A stretch of DNA of 64,000 nucleotides from Stappia sp. BW2. GTDB lineage: Bacteria > Pseudomonadota > Alphaproteobacteria > Rhizobiales > Stappiaceae. A program made the translations under genes and the position numbers. Shown piece after piece: positions 51,671 through 61,034 of the stretch. The stretch is from the NCBI RefSeq assembly GCF_008107695.1, contig NZ_VIRG01000058.1, positions 124,001-188,000 of the forward strand, written 5' to 3'. The notes under the pieces were generated by a model. It worked only from the letters and a program-made list of their open reading frames with translations. It ran no database searches and was not told where the DNA came from. The number at the start of each line of letters is the position of its first letter. The stretch's first letter is position 1.

Positions 51671-52594
51671 ATGAAACATCTCGCTCTCGCATTGGCGATG
51701 ACTGCAAGCCTCGCCACATCCGCCGCTGCCGCAACCTTCGGCCCTCTGGTGGAGCCCGCCGAGCTGTCCGCGTCGCTGGACACCGTGGAGCCGGTGCTTC
51801 TGGACATTCGCAATGCCGGATACGAGAAGGGCCATGCCGACGGCGCCCTGTTTGCCCCCTACCGCATGTTCCGCGGACCGTCTGAAAATCCAGGCGGTCT
51901 TGTGGATGTCGAAAAGCTGGAAGCCGAACTGGAAGAGCTCGGGCTGGAACAGGACACCCCCATCGTCATCCTGTCCGAAGGCAAGACCGATACGGACTTC
52001 GGCTCGGCAGCGCGTGTCTACTGGACCCTGAAGTCCACCGGTTTTACTGATCTGTCGATCCTGAACGGCGGTCTGGAGTCCTGGAAAGCTGCGGGCCTGC
52101 CGGTCAACTCCACGGCAGAATCCGCCTTTCCGAGCGAGCTGGACCTGACGTTTGACGACACCTGGCTTGCCACCACGGCAGACGTTGCCGCTGTGGCAGC
52201 GGGCGAGTCGGACGCGCTTCTGGTTGATGCCCGCCCGGCTGACTTCTTCAACGGCAAGAAAGCGCATGACGCGGCAGCGCGTCCAGGAACCCTGCCGACC
52301 GCCATCAACCATACCTATACGGCTTTCTTCAAGGATGGCTCGCCAGCCATGTCGACCGCCATCGATCCTGCCGCGCTGAAGGCCTCGCTTGGTGTGAAAG
52401 ACGGCAAGGATACGGTTTCCTTCTGCAACACCGGCCATTGGGCTGCGGCTCACTGGTTTGCGGTGTCCGAAGTGGCCGGAGTGGAAAACGCGAAGCTTTA
52501 CGCGGGCTCCATGGTCGAATATTCCCAGTCCGGAAACGAGATGGCGAACACCCCGGGTCTCGTACAGAACCTGCTCAACCAGATATTGAACTGA
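51671..52594 (+). CDS. Periplasmic sulfurtransferase with two rhodanese domains
   Basis: Protein of 307 residues; ATG 51671 follows AGGAAGG. The signal peptide ends at SAAAA (about residue 21). The N-terminal rhodanese domain (about 25-150) has LLDIRNAGYEKGHADGA but LSEGKTD where the active-site cysteine would be, so it is inactive. The C-terminal domain has LLVDARPADFFNGKKAH and the active loop FCNTGHWAA with its cysteine. It would move sulfane sulfur in the periplasm. The YeeE/YedE transporter gene begins after one base, implying a joint thiosulfate or sulfane-sulfur role. Confidence 0.9.
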   Translation: MKHLALALAMTASLATSAAAATFGPLVEPAELSASLDTVEPVLLDIRNAGYEKGHADGALFAPYRMFRGPSENPGGLVDVEKLEAELEELGLEQDTPIVILSEGKTDTDFGSAARVYWTLKSTGFTDLSILNGGLESWKAAGLPVNSTAESAFPSELDLTFDDTWLATTADVAAVAAGESDALLVDARPADFFNGKKAHDAAARPGTLPTAINHTYTAFFKDGSPAMSTAIDPAALKASLGVKDGKDTVSFCNTGHWAAAHWFAVSEVAGVENAKLYAGSMVEYSQSGNEMANTPGLVQNLLNQILN

Positions 52595-52595
52595 C

Positions 52596-53726
52596 GTGAC
52601 CACCACCGCAGATATTCACGCAGCCGCTGCGACGCCGGTCTGGCGCCGCGGCGGTCTTGTTTTGGCCGCCTTGGCGGCTGTTCTGGCCACCGCTCTCCTC
52701 GTGGGCGGCCGCTATGGCTTGCTGCTTGCCGTCGGCCTTGGCTTCGGCATCGTGCTGGAAGGCCTGCGCTTCGGCTTTGCCGGCCCATGGCGTGCGATGA
52801 TCCTGCGCCGCGACCCCGGCGGCCTGTGGGCACAGCTTCTGTCGATTGCCCTTGTTTCCCTGGTAGCCTTTCCCCTGCTTGCCGCCAACCAGGGTGAATT
52901 GAGCGGCGCTCAGGGGCCAATCGGCTTTGCGATGATCGCAGGGGCCTTCGTCTTTGGCGCCGCCATGCAGGTGGTGCTGGGCTGCGGGTCCGGCACCTTG
53001 GTCAATGCCGGCTCCGGCAATGCGGTCTCTCTCGTCGCCCTGCCCTTCTTTGCCATCGGCAGCTTCGCCGGGGCTTATCACCTCATCTGGTGGACAGACC
53101 TTGGCGCACTGCCGGTTCTGACCCTGTCCGGCTGGCAGGGCGCGGCGATCACGCTGCTGGGACTTTCGGCAGTTGCGGCACTGCTTTGGAAATTGTCAGC
53201 CCCCGAACACCGGCGCCTGCCACGCCGGCTGATCGTTGCGGCCGTCCTGCTGGCCGCCCTTGCGGTTCTGAACCTGATTGTCGCCGGTCAGCCGTGGGGC
53301 GTCGTTTACGGCCTTGGCCTGTGGGCCGCGAAAGCGGCGTCTGCCGCGGGCGCGGATCTGTCCGGCTCGGCTTTCTGGAGCGCGCCGGGTTCCGTCGAGC
53401 GCCTGACGCATAGCCTGCTGACGGACTACACCTCGCTGACGAATATCGGCATCATCCTGGGGGCGTTTCTGGTCGCCGGTTGGCGGACGGGCGGCCTGTC
53501 CCAGAACATCCCGTACCTGCCCGCACAGGCCTGGGTGGCTGCAATCGTCGCGGGCTTTCTGCTGGGTTATTCCTCCCGCCTCGCCTTCGGCTGCAACGTC
53601 GGGGCGTTCTTTTCCGGCATCTCGACCGGCAGCCTGCACGGCTGGGTCTGGTTTGCAGCCGCCTTTGCCGGATCGATCTATGGCGTGAAACTGCGCCCCC
53701 TCCTGAAGCTGGAGGCAAGATCATGA
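52596..53726 (+). CDS. YeeE/YedE (TsuA-like) thiosulfate/sulfur transporter family protein
   Basis: Inner-membrane protein of 376 residues with about nine or ten helices, starting with GTG 52596 one base after the rhodanese stop. Conserved cysteine-containing motifs are QVVLGCGSGTLVNAGSGNAV and RLAFGCNVGAFFSGISTGSL, as in the thiosulfate transporter TsuA, where cysteines line the transfer path. It would import thiosulfate or related sulfur handed over by the periplasmic rhodanese. It overlaps the next small gene by four bases. Confidence 0.92.
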   Translation: MTTTADIHAAAATPVWRRGGLVLAALAAVLATALLVGGRYGLLLAVGLGFGIVLEGLRFGFAGPWRAMILRRDPGGLWAQLLSIALVSLVAFPLLAANQGELSGAQGPIGFAMIAGAFVFGAAMQVVLGCGSGTLVNAGSGNAVSLVALPFFAIGSFAGAYHLIWWTDLGALPVLTLSGWQGAAITLLGLSAVAALLWKLSAPEHRRLPRRLIVAAVLLAALAVLNLIVAGQPWGVVYGLGLWAAKAASAAGADLSGSAFWSAPGSVERLTHSLLTDYTSLTNIGIILGAFLVAGWRTGGLSQNIPYLPAQAWVAAIVAGFLLGYSSRLAFGCNVGAFFSGISTGSLHGWVWFAAAFAGSIYGVKLRPLLKLEARS

Positions 53727-53899
53727 CCCGTCTGGTGACTGCCCTCATCGCTCTTGCAGGCCTGGCCGCCGTGATCGCTCTCGACGCGTCTGCGACACCG
53801 CCCAATCCCTACAAGGCCCCGAAGCTTCTGGCCCTGGGGTCTGGCACCGCCCCCAGCGGCGGGTTTTGCGGCGCGCTGCCTGATCCGGCGGGCAAATGA
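53723..53899 (+). CDS. Small exported peptide of the rhodanese-YeeE operon
   Basis: A 58-residue frame whose ATG 53723 overlaps the YeeE stop (ATGA), with GGAGG seven bases upstream. It has an N-terminal hydrophobic signal or anchor (ALIALAGLAAVIALDASA) and a mature part of about 35 residues with a single cysteine in SGGFCGALPDPAGK. Translational coupling and the strong ribosome-binding site support it as a real gene. The lone cysteine next to sulfur-transfer proteins suggests a sulfur carrier or accessory, which is inference only. Confidence 0.7.
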   Translation: MTRLVTALIALAGLAAVIALDASATPPNPYKAPKLLALGSGTAPSGGFCGALPDPAGK

Positions 53900-54047
53900 C
53901 CGCTGTTTACCTGTCCTTTTTCGGGCCGGATAGACAGCTTCAAATGCCGAGACCTGTTACAAAGCGTCATCGGCAAAACGTCTGACTTGCTTGTGTGCAC
54001 CGCAGCGGGCTTAATCCTCTCCAGCAAATCAGAACCGGGAGGCACAG

Positions 54048-55100
54048 GTGAGCAAGACCAATCGCGGCAATTTCTTCGAAGACTTCAAGGTGGGTCAGGT
54101 AATCCGCCACGCAACGCCGCGCACCATCACCGGCGGTGACCAGGCGCTCTATAACGCGCTTTACGGCTCCCGCTTTGCGGTTCAATCGTCGGACGCTTTC
54201 GCAAAATCCCTGGGTTACGCCCATGCCCCGGTCGATGACCTGCTGACCTTTCACGTCGTATTCGGCAAGACCGTGCCGGACATCTCGCTGAATGCCGTTG
54301 CCAATCTCGGCTACGCCGGTGGCCGGTTTCTGGCGCCGGTGTTCCCGGGAGACACGATCTCCACCGTTTCCGAGGTGATCGGCAAGAAAGAAAACTCCAA
54401 CGGCAAGACCGGCGTCGTTTATGTGCGTTCAACAGGCTACACCGCCAACGGCACCGAGGTGCTGGACTATGTCCGCTGGGTGATGGTCAACAAGCGTGTG
54501 GCGGCAAATCCGGCACCGGAACCCGTCGTGCCTGAACTTCCCGCGGCGCTCGACCCGCAGTCTCTCGGCACCGCCGTGCCACTGTTGGACACCGCCAATT
54601 GGGACAACGACCTGGCCGGTTCCGAATACCGTTTTGCCGACTACGAGGTTGGCGAGCAGATCGACCATGTTGACGGCATGACGGTGGAAGAAGCCGAGCA
54701 CCAGCTTGCGACCCGGCTTTACCAGAACACCGCCAAGGTGCATTTCAACCAGCATACGGAAGCGCATAATCGCTTCGGACACCGACTGGTCTACGGCGGC
54801 CACGTGATCTCCATTGCCCGTGCCCTGTCGTTCAACGGGCTGGCCAACGCGTTCCACATAGCCGGTATCAACGGCGGCCGCCACGTCGGCCCGCTGGCCG
54901 CGGGGGATACGGTCTATGCCTGGTCGGAAGTGCTGGACAAGGCGGACATCGACGGACGCTCGGACGTTGGCGCGCTGCGCCTTCGCCTTGTCGCGACCAA
55001 AAACCGGACCTGCCATGATTTTCCGGGCCAGGACCATGAAGGCAACTACCTGCCGGAAGTGGTGCTCGATTTCGACTACTGGGCCTTGATGCCGAAATAA
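54048..55100 (+). CDS. mcd: Mesaconyl-CoA hydratase (MaoC family, ethylmalonyl-CoA pathway)
   Basis: Protein of 350 residues with two MaoC/hotdog halves, starting with GTG 54048 after GGGAGG. It closely follows the mesaconyl-CoA hydratase pattern: NRGNFFEDFKVGQVIRHATP, TGGDQALYNALYGSR, FHVVFGKTVPDISLNAVANL and YAGGRFLAPVFPGDTI, with the second half showing NRFGHRLVYGGHVISIARAL. It hydrates mesaconyl-CoA to beta-methylmalyl-CoA, after Ccr and Ecm in the same pathway. It stands apart from ecm/ccr by 30 kb and appears to be its own unit. Confidence 0.92.
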   Translation: MSKTNRGNFFEDFKVGQVIRHATPRTITGGDQALYNALYGSRFAVQSSDAFAKSLGYAHAPVDDLLTFHVVFGKTVPDISLNAVANLGYAGGRFLAPVFPGDTISTVSEVIGKKENSNGKTGVVYVRSTGYTANGTEVLDYVRWVMVNKRVAANPAPEPVVPELPAALDPQSLGTAVPLLDTANWDNDLAGSEYRFADYEVGEQIDHVDGMTVEEAEHQLATRLYQNTAKVHFNQHTEAHNRFGHRLVYGGHVISIARALSFNGLANAFHIAGINGGRHVGPLAAGDTVYAWSEVLDKADIDGRSDVGALRLRLVATKNRTCHDFPGQDHEGNYLPEVVLDFDYWALMPK

Positions 55101-55175
55101 GCTGAAAACCGGCCCGATCCTTTTGGATGACGGATCTCCTCTTCCCGGCTACCATGACGCAAGAGGAGGTCTGGC

Positions 55176-55949
55176 ATGCTGACAACGCTTTCGGGCCGGG
55201 AAACAAAGCTGATATTCGCGATCATGCAGGACATGACCGCCATCCAGGACGCGCGGCAACTCAGGCTGCAGCTTGGTGCACGCTTGCTTGACCTTCTGGA
55301 GGCCGATTATTTCGCGTCCTACGTCTGGACACGGACGGACGGCGACACCGACGGTGTGTTCCTGAACATGGACGAAAGCAATCTCGCCGCCTATCAGCAT
55401 CATTTTCAGCACTGCGACCCGATCACGCCCCGGTTCCGCATGTGCCGGCGCGCCACCCATCTGGACCAGATCATTTCCCGGGAAGACTTCCTGCGCACCG
55501 AATTCTACAACGACTTTCTGGCGCGCGACGGCCTGCACCAGGGAATGAACTTCCATGCCTATGCGGCCAACGGCCATCTGGGCGACCTGCGCATCTGGCG
55601 CGGCGCCGGCAAGGAAACCTTCCAACAGCGCGATCTGGAGATGCTGAACGCAATCGGCACGGCCTTCGGGCAGGCGCTGGCCAACATGCGCTCCAATGAA
55701 CAGAAACAGCGGGAAGCAGACCCCCGGTTACGCTTGGCTGCCTGGGCGACCCGCCATCATCTGACGGGCCGCGAACAGGACGTTCTGTGCCTGGTTAGCG
55801 AAGGCAAGCGCGACCGCGAGATCGCGTCAGACCTGAACATCTCCGTGACCACTGTGCGTTCCCACCTCAAGGCCGTGTTTCAAAAGTCCGGGCTCACCAG
55901 CAGGGCCGAACTGCTCGCCAGCATCAACGCACGGCATTCCCTTCAGTAA
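55176..55949 (+). CDS. LuxR-type transcriptional regulator
   Basis: Protein of 257 residues. The N-terminal part (about 20-170) looks like a GAF/PAS-like sensor and lacks the tryptophan/tyrosine/aspartate set of autoinducer-binding domains. The C-terminal HTH (about 190-250) reads LTGREQDVLCLVSEGKRDRE and TVRSHLKAVFQKSGLTSRAE. No luxI gene is in the window. It might regulate the amidase gene downstream, 85 bases on. Confidence 0.9.
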   Translation: MLTTLSGRETKLIFAIMQDMTAIQDARQLRLQLGARLLDLLEADYFASYVWTRTDGDTDGVFLNMDESNLAAYQHHFQHCDPITPRFRMCRRATHLDQIISREDFLRTEFYNDFLARDGLHQGMNFHAYAANGHLGDLRIWRGAGKETFQQRDLEMLNAIGTAFGQALANMRSNEQKQREADPRLRLAAWATRHHLTGREQDVLCLVSEGKRDREIASDLNISVTTVRSHLKAVFQKSGLTSRAELLASINARHSLQ

Positions 55950-56034
55950 ACACCCTTGCCTCCTCATTTTGGAGGATGTGCAGCACAGGCTCCCGGCGTT
56001 TGCTGTTTCCCCCAAGCACAAGAAGGGGAACAAA

Positions 56035-57516
56035 ATGAAAGTGCATCTTACAGCCGGACTGACCGCGCTCGCGGCTGCCCTGGCCTGCCCGGCCCAGGCC
56101 GCGGAAGATATCACCACCCTGAGCGCGGCGGAAATGGCGAGCGCCATAGCTGAACAAACGCTCAGCGCCACGGACCTCGTCAACGCTCTGATTGCCAAGA
56201 CCGGGGATGACCCTGGCAACGTCTACATATCCTTCGACACCGAAGGCGTCCTGGCGGCAGCAGCCGCGGCGGATGAAAGCGTGAAGGCGGGTGAAGCCCT
56301 CGGCCCGCTGCACGGTGTGCCGATTGTCGTCAAGGACAACATTGCCGCCGAAGGCCTGCCGACAACCGGTGGAACGCCGGCGCTGAAGGGCTGGGTGCCA
56401 CGGGAGGACGCACCTGTCTTGAAGAAGCTGCGGGAGGCCGGTGCCATCCTGCTCGGCAAGACCAATCTTCATGAACTTGCCTTCGGCATCACGTCCAACA
56501 ATGCCGCGTTCGGCGCGGTTGCCAACGCTTACGATCCGGACCGTATTGCCGGTGGCTCAAGTGGCGGCACAGGTGCTGCCGTTGGCGCCCGTCTTGCGCC
56601 TGCCGGACTTGGAACAGATACAGGCGGATCGGTGCGCATTCCCTCGGCGCTCAACGGCGTTGCCGGTCTGCGTCCAACCGTCGGCCGCTATCCGACAGAA
56701 GGTATCGTGCCGATTTCCGCCACGCGCGACACCCCCGGCCCGATTGCAAGAACAGTTGCCGATCTGGTTCTCCTCGATTCGGTCATCACCGGCAGTACGC
56801 CAGGGCTTGAGCCGGTCGACCTCACCACTGTCCGCCTCGGGGTTCCAGCTGGCCTGACGGACAACCTTTCACCGGAAACGGGCCGTCTGTTCAAGGAAGC
56901 GCTGGACAAGCTGGAGGCTGCGGGCGTGACGCTGGTTCCCGTTGATATCAGCACGGAGTTGGAGCTTGCCGGAAAAGCCGGGTTCCCGATCGCGCTTTGG
57001 GAAGTGAAGCGGGATCTCGCCGCCTTTCTGGAGACCCATGACACCGGGCTCGGATTGCAGGACATAGCCAATGAGGTCGCCAGCCCTGATGTCAAATTCA
57101 TCTTTGACAATCTGATCCTGGGCAATCAGGCGATCCCCGATGCTGTTTACCGCGACGCCATGGACGACATGCGGCCCCTGATCCAGTCCGGATATGCGGA
57201 GGTCTTTGCGGCCAACAAGCTGGATGCGCTGGTCTTCCCGACAACCCCGCTGCCGGCCCAACCCATCGCGGAGTCCGACGAGACAGTGTCACTGAACGGA
57301 GAAGACGTACCCACCTTCCCCACCTTCATCCGCAACACCGATCCGGGATCGGTCGCCGGAATTCCGGGCCTCTCGCTGCCCGCGGGACTGACAGCGGATG
57401 GCCTGCCCGTCGGTCTTGAACTTGACGGCCCAGCCTTTTCCGACAGGCACCTGCTGGCGCTCGGTCTTGCGGTCGAAACGGTGCTGCCGGACATGCCGGC
57501 CCCGGCATCCAACTAA
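56035..57516 (+). CDS. Exported amidase (amidase-signature family)
   Basis: Protein of 493 residues; ATG 56035 follows GAAGGGG. It has a signal peptide ending CPAQAAE (about 23), unusual but known for the family. The Ser-cisSer-Lys triad is visible: Lys in PIVVKDNIAAEG, the first Ser in GGSSGGTGAAVGARL and the nucleophile in GLGTDTGGSVRIPSALNG. It resembles indoleacetamide hydrolase-type amidases and would hydrolyse an amide in the periplasm. A terminator follows. Confidence 0.93.
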   Translation: MKVHLTAGLTALAAALACPAQAAEDITTLSAAEMASAIAEQTLSATDLVNALIAKTGDDPGNVYISFDTEGVLAAAAAADESVKAGEALGPLHGVPIVVKDNIAAEGLPTTGGTPALKGWVPREDAPVLKKLREAGAILLGKTNLHELAFGITSNNAAFGAVANAYDPDRIAGGSSGGTGAAVGARLAPAGLGTDTGGSVRIPSALNGVAGLRPTVGRYPTEGIVPISATRDTPGPIARTVADLVLLDSVITGSTPGLEPVDLTTVRLGVPAGLTDNLSPETGRLFKEALDKLEAAGVTLVPVDISTELELAGKAGFPIALWEVKRDLAAFLETHDTGLGLQDIANEVASPDVKFIFDNLILGNQAIPDAVYRDAMDDMRPLIQSGYAEVFAANKLDALVFPTTPLPAQPIAESDETVSLNGEDVPTFPTFIRNTDPGSVAGIPGLSLPAGLTADGLPVGLELDGPAFSDRHLLALGLAVETVLPDMPAPASN

Positions 57517-57525
57517 GCAGAAGAC

Positions 57526-57561
57526 CCAGACAGGAAAAGGAAATTTCCTGTCTGGACTTTT
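57526..57561 (+). terminator. Rho-independent terminator after the amidase gene
   Basis: CCAGACAGGAAA and TTTCCTGTCTGG form a 12-bp perfect stem with a 6-base loop, followed by ACTTTTCC, ten bases after the stop. Confidence 0.85.
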
Positions 57562-57605
57562 CCGGATACCCTGACGCACACTCCCGCAAAACAGGAGTGT
57601 GAACC

Positions 57606-58223
57606 ATGAAAACCGTTTCCTTCACCCAGATGAAAGACGGCACCAAGGAAGAATACGACTTCCTGGCCGAGGCGGAGCATCCCCATCACGCCATGACGCC
57701 GGATCGCGTCCTGGCTGAACTGAAACGCCAGGACGAGGACACCCTGAGTGGCTACAAGATCACCCGTCTGCAGCACGGCCTGCAAGCGGCGACAAGAGCA
57801 CGCCGGGAAGGTGCGGATATCGACTGGATCGTCGGCGCGCTTCTGCATGATGTCGGCGACGGGCTGGCCCCGCAGAACCACGACCGGTTCTCAGCCGAAG
57901 TTATCCGGCCCTTCGTGCGCGACGAGGTCGCCTGGGTGGTGGAACATCACGGCATCTTCCAGATGCTCTACTATGCGCGCCATTACGGCTGGGACGAAAA
58001 CGCCCGCGACAAGTTCAAGGACCACATGCACTTTCAGGCCTGCGCCGACTTCTGCGAGCGCTGGGACCAGTCGTCCTTCGATCCCGACTATGAAATGGAC
58101 ACGCTGGAAAGCTTCGAGCCGCTGGTGCGCGAGGTCTTCTCCCGCAAGGCCTACGACCCTGAGGTGCTGCAAGAGGGCGTCTCCACGGGTTTGCCGCCGC
58201 TAAAGGAAACGATCGCCGGGTAG
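57606..58223 (+). CDS. HD-domain protein, possibly a PhnZ-like diiron oxygenase
   Basis: Protein of 205 residues. The HD region shows ITRLQHGLQAATRARREGAD, IVGALLHDVGDGL, PQNHDRFSAEVI, VVEHHGIFQM and a later Asp in CADFCERWDQSS: an H...HD...H...H...D set. This five-part set and the spacing recall the mixed-valence diiron oxygenases PhnZ/TmpB rather than simple HD phosphohydrolases. No phosphonate genes are nearby, so the assignment stays open between hydrolase and oxygenase. AGGAG precedes the start. Confidence 0.75.
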   Translation: MKTVSFTQMKDGTKEEYDFLAEAEHPHHAMTPDRVLAELKRQDEDTLSGYKITRLQHGLQAATRARREGADIDWIVGALLHDVGDGLAPQNHDRFSAEVIRPFVRDEVAWVVEHHGIFQMLYYARHYGWDENARDKFKDHMHFQACADFCERWDQSSFDPDYEMDTLESFEPLVREVFSRKAYDPEVLQEGVSTGLPPLKETIAG

Positions 58224-58448
58224 TGGAAACGCGAAGCGGGCAAATCGGCTCGGCCCGCAGGACATCGCCATTCTGAAAAAAGCCCATGGCCTGTCGCGCT
58301 GGATGGGGAACTTGCTCCCGAGAACACGTTCCCCTTGAGAAGGACGTCTCAGTCCTTCTTGCGAATGAGGCGGTCAACGGCACCGGACACTCGCGATGGA
58401 GCTGAAACCGGACCTGGGTCCGGCTACCGGATCAAATGCCGAGCCAGA

Positions 58449-59711
58449 TCAGTTCGGCTTGGTATCAGGAACCACTTCGGTTTCGATGGGGCCGACAGCG
58501 GCCCCTTCATCCGACGCTTTCGGCCCGAAGGGCACCCAGCGCTTGAAGAAGCTGCCGACAGAGCCGCCGCCAGACTGGTCCTGCGGGGCAAAGGCCGTCT
58601 CGACCGCCGAGCCCGGCTGAGCTGCCGGCGCGGCTTCCGCAGGTGCTGCTGCTGTCGCCGTTTCAGCCGGCTGCCCTTCGGGAACAGCGGTCTCGGCCGT
58701 GGTGACTTCCGGATTGGTATCGTCATCACCGCCGCCAAGCACTTCAGCAAGCCGATTGGACCGCTCTTCCCAGCGCTTCTGACGCTCTTCGCGAGCCTCG
58801 AACCGGGCCGCGAGCTGCTGGTATTTCTCGTTGTCGCGGCGCTGCTTGGAGGCCACGGCCGTCGCGATGCTCGGGCTCACCTGATAATCCGGGCACTTGG
58901 CGCTGGCCCGGAACGGCACACCCTGCACCAGCGTGGTGGCGTCGAACACGTATTTTTTCTCGCACACGGAAATCTGCGGCGGGGTCTGCGTGACTTCAAA
59001 GTGATCGTAGCCGGTCTTCAGCATCTGCCAGAATTCCATGTGCTCGCTATCGCGATGGCGCGCCATGTTTTCCGGCGTCATGCGAAACGGAAACGCCTGC
59101 ACCTGGAAGGAGCGCTGGCCACCCTTGAAGCTGTCGCGGGCAAGCGCGTAGATGTCCTGCACCTGCTCGTCTGTCATGGCGTAGCAGCCGCGGGAGGAAC
59201 AGGCACCATGCACCATCAGGTGCGAGCCTGTGCGACCGTGGGAACGGTCATAGGAATTGGGATAGCCGAGATTGAAGGCCAGATGGTAATTCGAGTTCGG
59301 GTTCATCAGGGCCGGCGTGATTTCATAGAACCCTTCCGGAGCCTGACGATCGCCTTCCTTGAACTTCGGGCCGAGTTTGCCGGACCACTTGCAGATCTCG
59401 AATTCGTCCAGAAGCTTGTACTTGCCGCTGCGTGTCTGTTTCCAGACTTCCAGCAAGCTCTCCTCCTTGAAGATCCGGATCATGATCGGTGAGGACGAAC
59501 TCATGTTGAGGTCGTTCATCTTGCGCTTGATCGACGCACTGACGGGAAGTTGCGCCTTGTTCGGGCCTGCGCTGAATTCGTCTCCCTGGCAAGCGGCCAG
59601 TACGCCGGCAAGCAAAAGCGCTGCACCGAGGCGGACTGTCTTGCGACCACTCAGGCCACTTTTACCAAAAAGAAGGCCGGCTGACGTGTTCATAAGGCGC
59701 CGAAAGACCAT
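58449..59711 (-). CDS. L,D-transpeptidase (YkuD/YafK-type) lipoprotein with long acidic tail
   Basis: Protein of 420 residues. The N-terminus has a signal with lipobox LAACQ (Cys41). The YkuD catalytic motif is SHLMVHGACSSRGCYAM with the nucleophilic Cys, preceded by FNLGYPNSYDRSHGR. It forms or remodels 3-3 peptidoglycan crosslinks, or attaches proteins to the wall. Residues about 285-330 form a charged helix (YQQLAARFEAREERQKRWEE), followed by an Ala/Pro/Glu/Thr-rich low-complexity tail to the end. It is monocistronic. Confidence 0.92.
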   Translation of the reverse strand: MVFRRLMNTSAGLLFGKSGLSGRKTVRLGAALLLAGVLAACQGDEFSAGPNKAQLPVSASIKRKMNDLNMSSSSPIMIRIFKEESLLEVWKQTRSGKYKLLDEFEICKWSGKLGPKFKEGDRQAPEGFYEITPALMNPNSNYHLAFNLGYPNSYDRSHGRTGSHLMVHGACSSRGCYAMTDEQVQDIYALARDSFKGGQRSFQVQAFPFRMTPENMARHRDSEHMEFWQMLKTGYDHFEVTQTPPQISVCEKKYVFDATTLVQGVPFRASAKCPDYQVSPSIATAVASKQRRDNEKYQQLAARFEAREERQKRWEERSNRLAEVLGGGDDDTNPEVTTAETAVPEGQPAETATAAAPAEAAPAAQPGSAVETAFAPQDQSGGGSVGSFFKRWVPFGPKASDEGAAVGPIETEVVPDTKPN

Positions 59712-60074
59712 GATACTGTCCCAAACTTAGCGGAAACCGACGAAGGCAGACGAATTGCCTTGCCGCACTTCCTGCGTCCTCGCCCCCGCGCAGAGGCTAG
59801 GCAACTATGGTTGACGATAAGTTACTGAAACCGCATTGCCCCTGCGACCAAAATTATGGTGATAGGAACAAAAACCTGCCCAAGCGTCATCCCGCACGTC
59901 TCAACGTCGCCTGAATGACGGCAAATTCTGGCCACAGAATGGCGAAAGGGCCGCTTTTACGGCGGCCCTGCAACGTTTTTCGCATATCTGCGGCGGTTTG
60001 AAGCCCTTTACGGTCGTGGAGAAGCTGTTTCACCGACCACCGCAATTGCGACGCCTTCACAGGACCGTGAAGTC
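59712..60074. other. Intergenic region between the L,D-transpeptidase start and the accA end
   Basis: About 360 bases without a gene. It holds a perfect hairpin AGGGCCGC-7-GCGGCCCT at 59947-59969, with only a short T-run on the accA strand, possibly the accA terminator 106 bases after its stop. The part near 59820-59880 is AT-richer and probably contains the transpeptidase promoter. Confidence 0.5.
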
Positions 60075-61034
60075 CTAGCTCAGCGTCCTGCCGATGGAGA
60101 GGAATTTTTCGCGCCGCTGCTTGCGCAGTTCATCCGCAGACAGACCCGCCAACCCCTTCAATGCGGTTTCGATGGCTTTGCCCGCGTTGTCGATCACAAT
60201 TTCGCTGGCACGGTGCGCGCCGCCGACCGGCTCCTTGATGATGTCGTCGATGACGCCGAGCTGCTTGAGATCCTGCGCGGTGATCTTCAGCGCGGTGGCA
60301 GCGTCCTGCGCCTTGGCACTGTCGCGCCACAGGATGGAGGCAGCCCCTTCCGGTGAAATCACCGAATAGATTGCATGCTCCATCATCAGCACCTTGTTGG
60401 CGGTTGCGATGGCAATCGCGCCACCTGAACCGCCTTCACCGATAACGACGGCGACGGATGGCGTGCCCAGACCCAAACCAACATCGGTCGAGCGCGCAAT
60501 CGCCTCGGATTGACCGCGCTCTTCAGCGCCGCGCCCCGGATAGGCACCCGAGGTGTCGACAAAGCTGATCAGCGGCAGGCCGAAGCGTTCAGCCATTTCC
60601 ATGACCCGGACAGCCTTGCGGTAGCCCTCGGGACGGACCATGCCGAAATTGTGCTTGAGGCGCGTTTCCGTGTCGTGCCCCTTTTCCTGGGCCAGAACGG
60701 CAACGGACTCTCCGCGGAAACGGCCGATCCCTGCGATCAGCGCTGCATCTTCGGCAAATTTCCTGTCGCCGGCGAGCGGCGTGAAATCCTCGATCAGCCC
60801 GGCGATATAGGCAACCGCGTGCGGACGGTCCGGATGACGCGCAACGAGCGTTTTCTGCCAGGGTGTGAGTTTGGTGTAGAGTTCCTGCAGCGTTTGCGAG
60901 GATTTCGTTTTCAGCCGGTCGATTTCTCCATCGACATTGACGGCTTCGCCATCTTCACCGGCCAGAGCCCGTAGCTCCTGAATCTTGCCTTCAATGTCTG
61001 CAACGGGCTTTTCGAATTCCAAATAGCTGTGCAT
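60075..61034 (-). CDS. accA: Acetyl-CoA carboxylase carboxyltransferase subunit alpha
   Basis: Protein of 319 residues, the usual length. It forms with AccD the carboxyltransferase that makes malonyl-CoA for fatty acid synthesis. Seen are HSYLEFEKPVADIEGKIQEL at the N-terminus, ERFGLPLISFVDTSGAYPG, GLGTPSVAVVIGEGGSGGAI (oxyanion loop) and VISPEGAASILWRDSAKAQD. It stands alone, as is common. Confidence 0.97.
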   Translation of the reverse strand: MHSYLEFEKPVADIEGKIQELRALAGEDGEAVNVDGEIDRLKTKSSQTLQELYTKLTPWQKTLVARHPDRPHAVAYIAGLIEDFTPLAGDRKFAEDAALIAGIGRFRGESVAVLAQEKGHDTETRLKHNFGMVRPEGYRKAVRVMEMAERFGLPLISFVDTSGAYPGRGAEERGQSEAIARSTDVGLGLGTPSVAVVIGEGGSGGAIAIATANKVLMMEHAIYSVISPEGAASILWRDSAKAQDAATALKITAQDLKQLGVIDDIIKEPVGGAHRASEIVIDNAGKAIETALKGLAGLSADELRKQRREKFLSIGRTLS

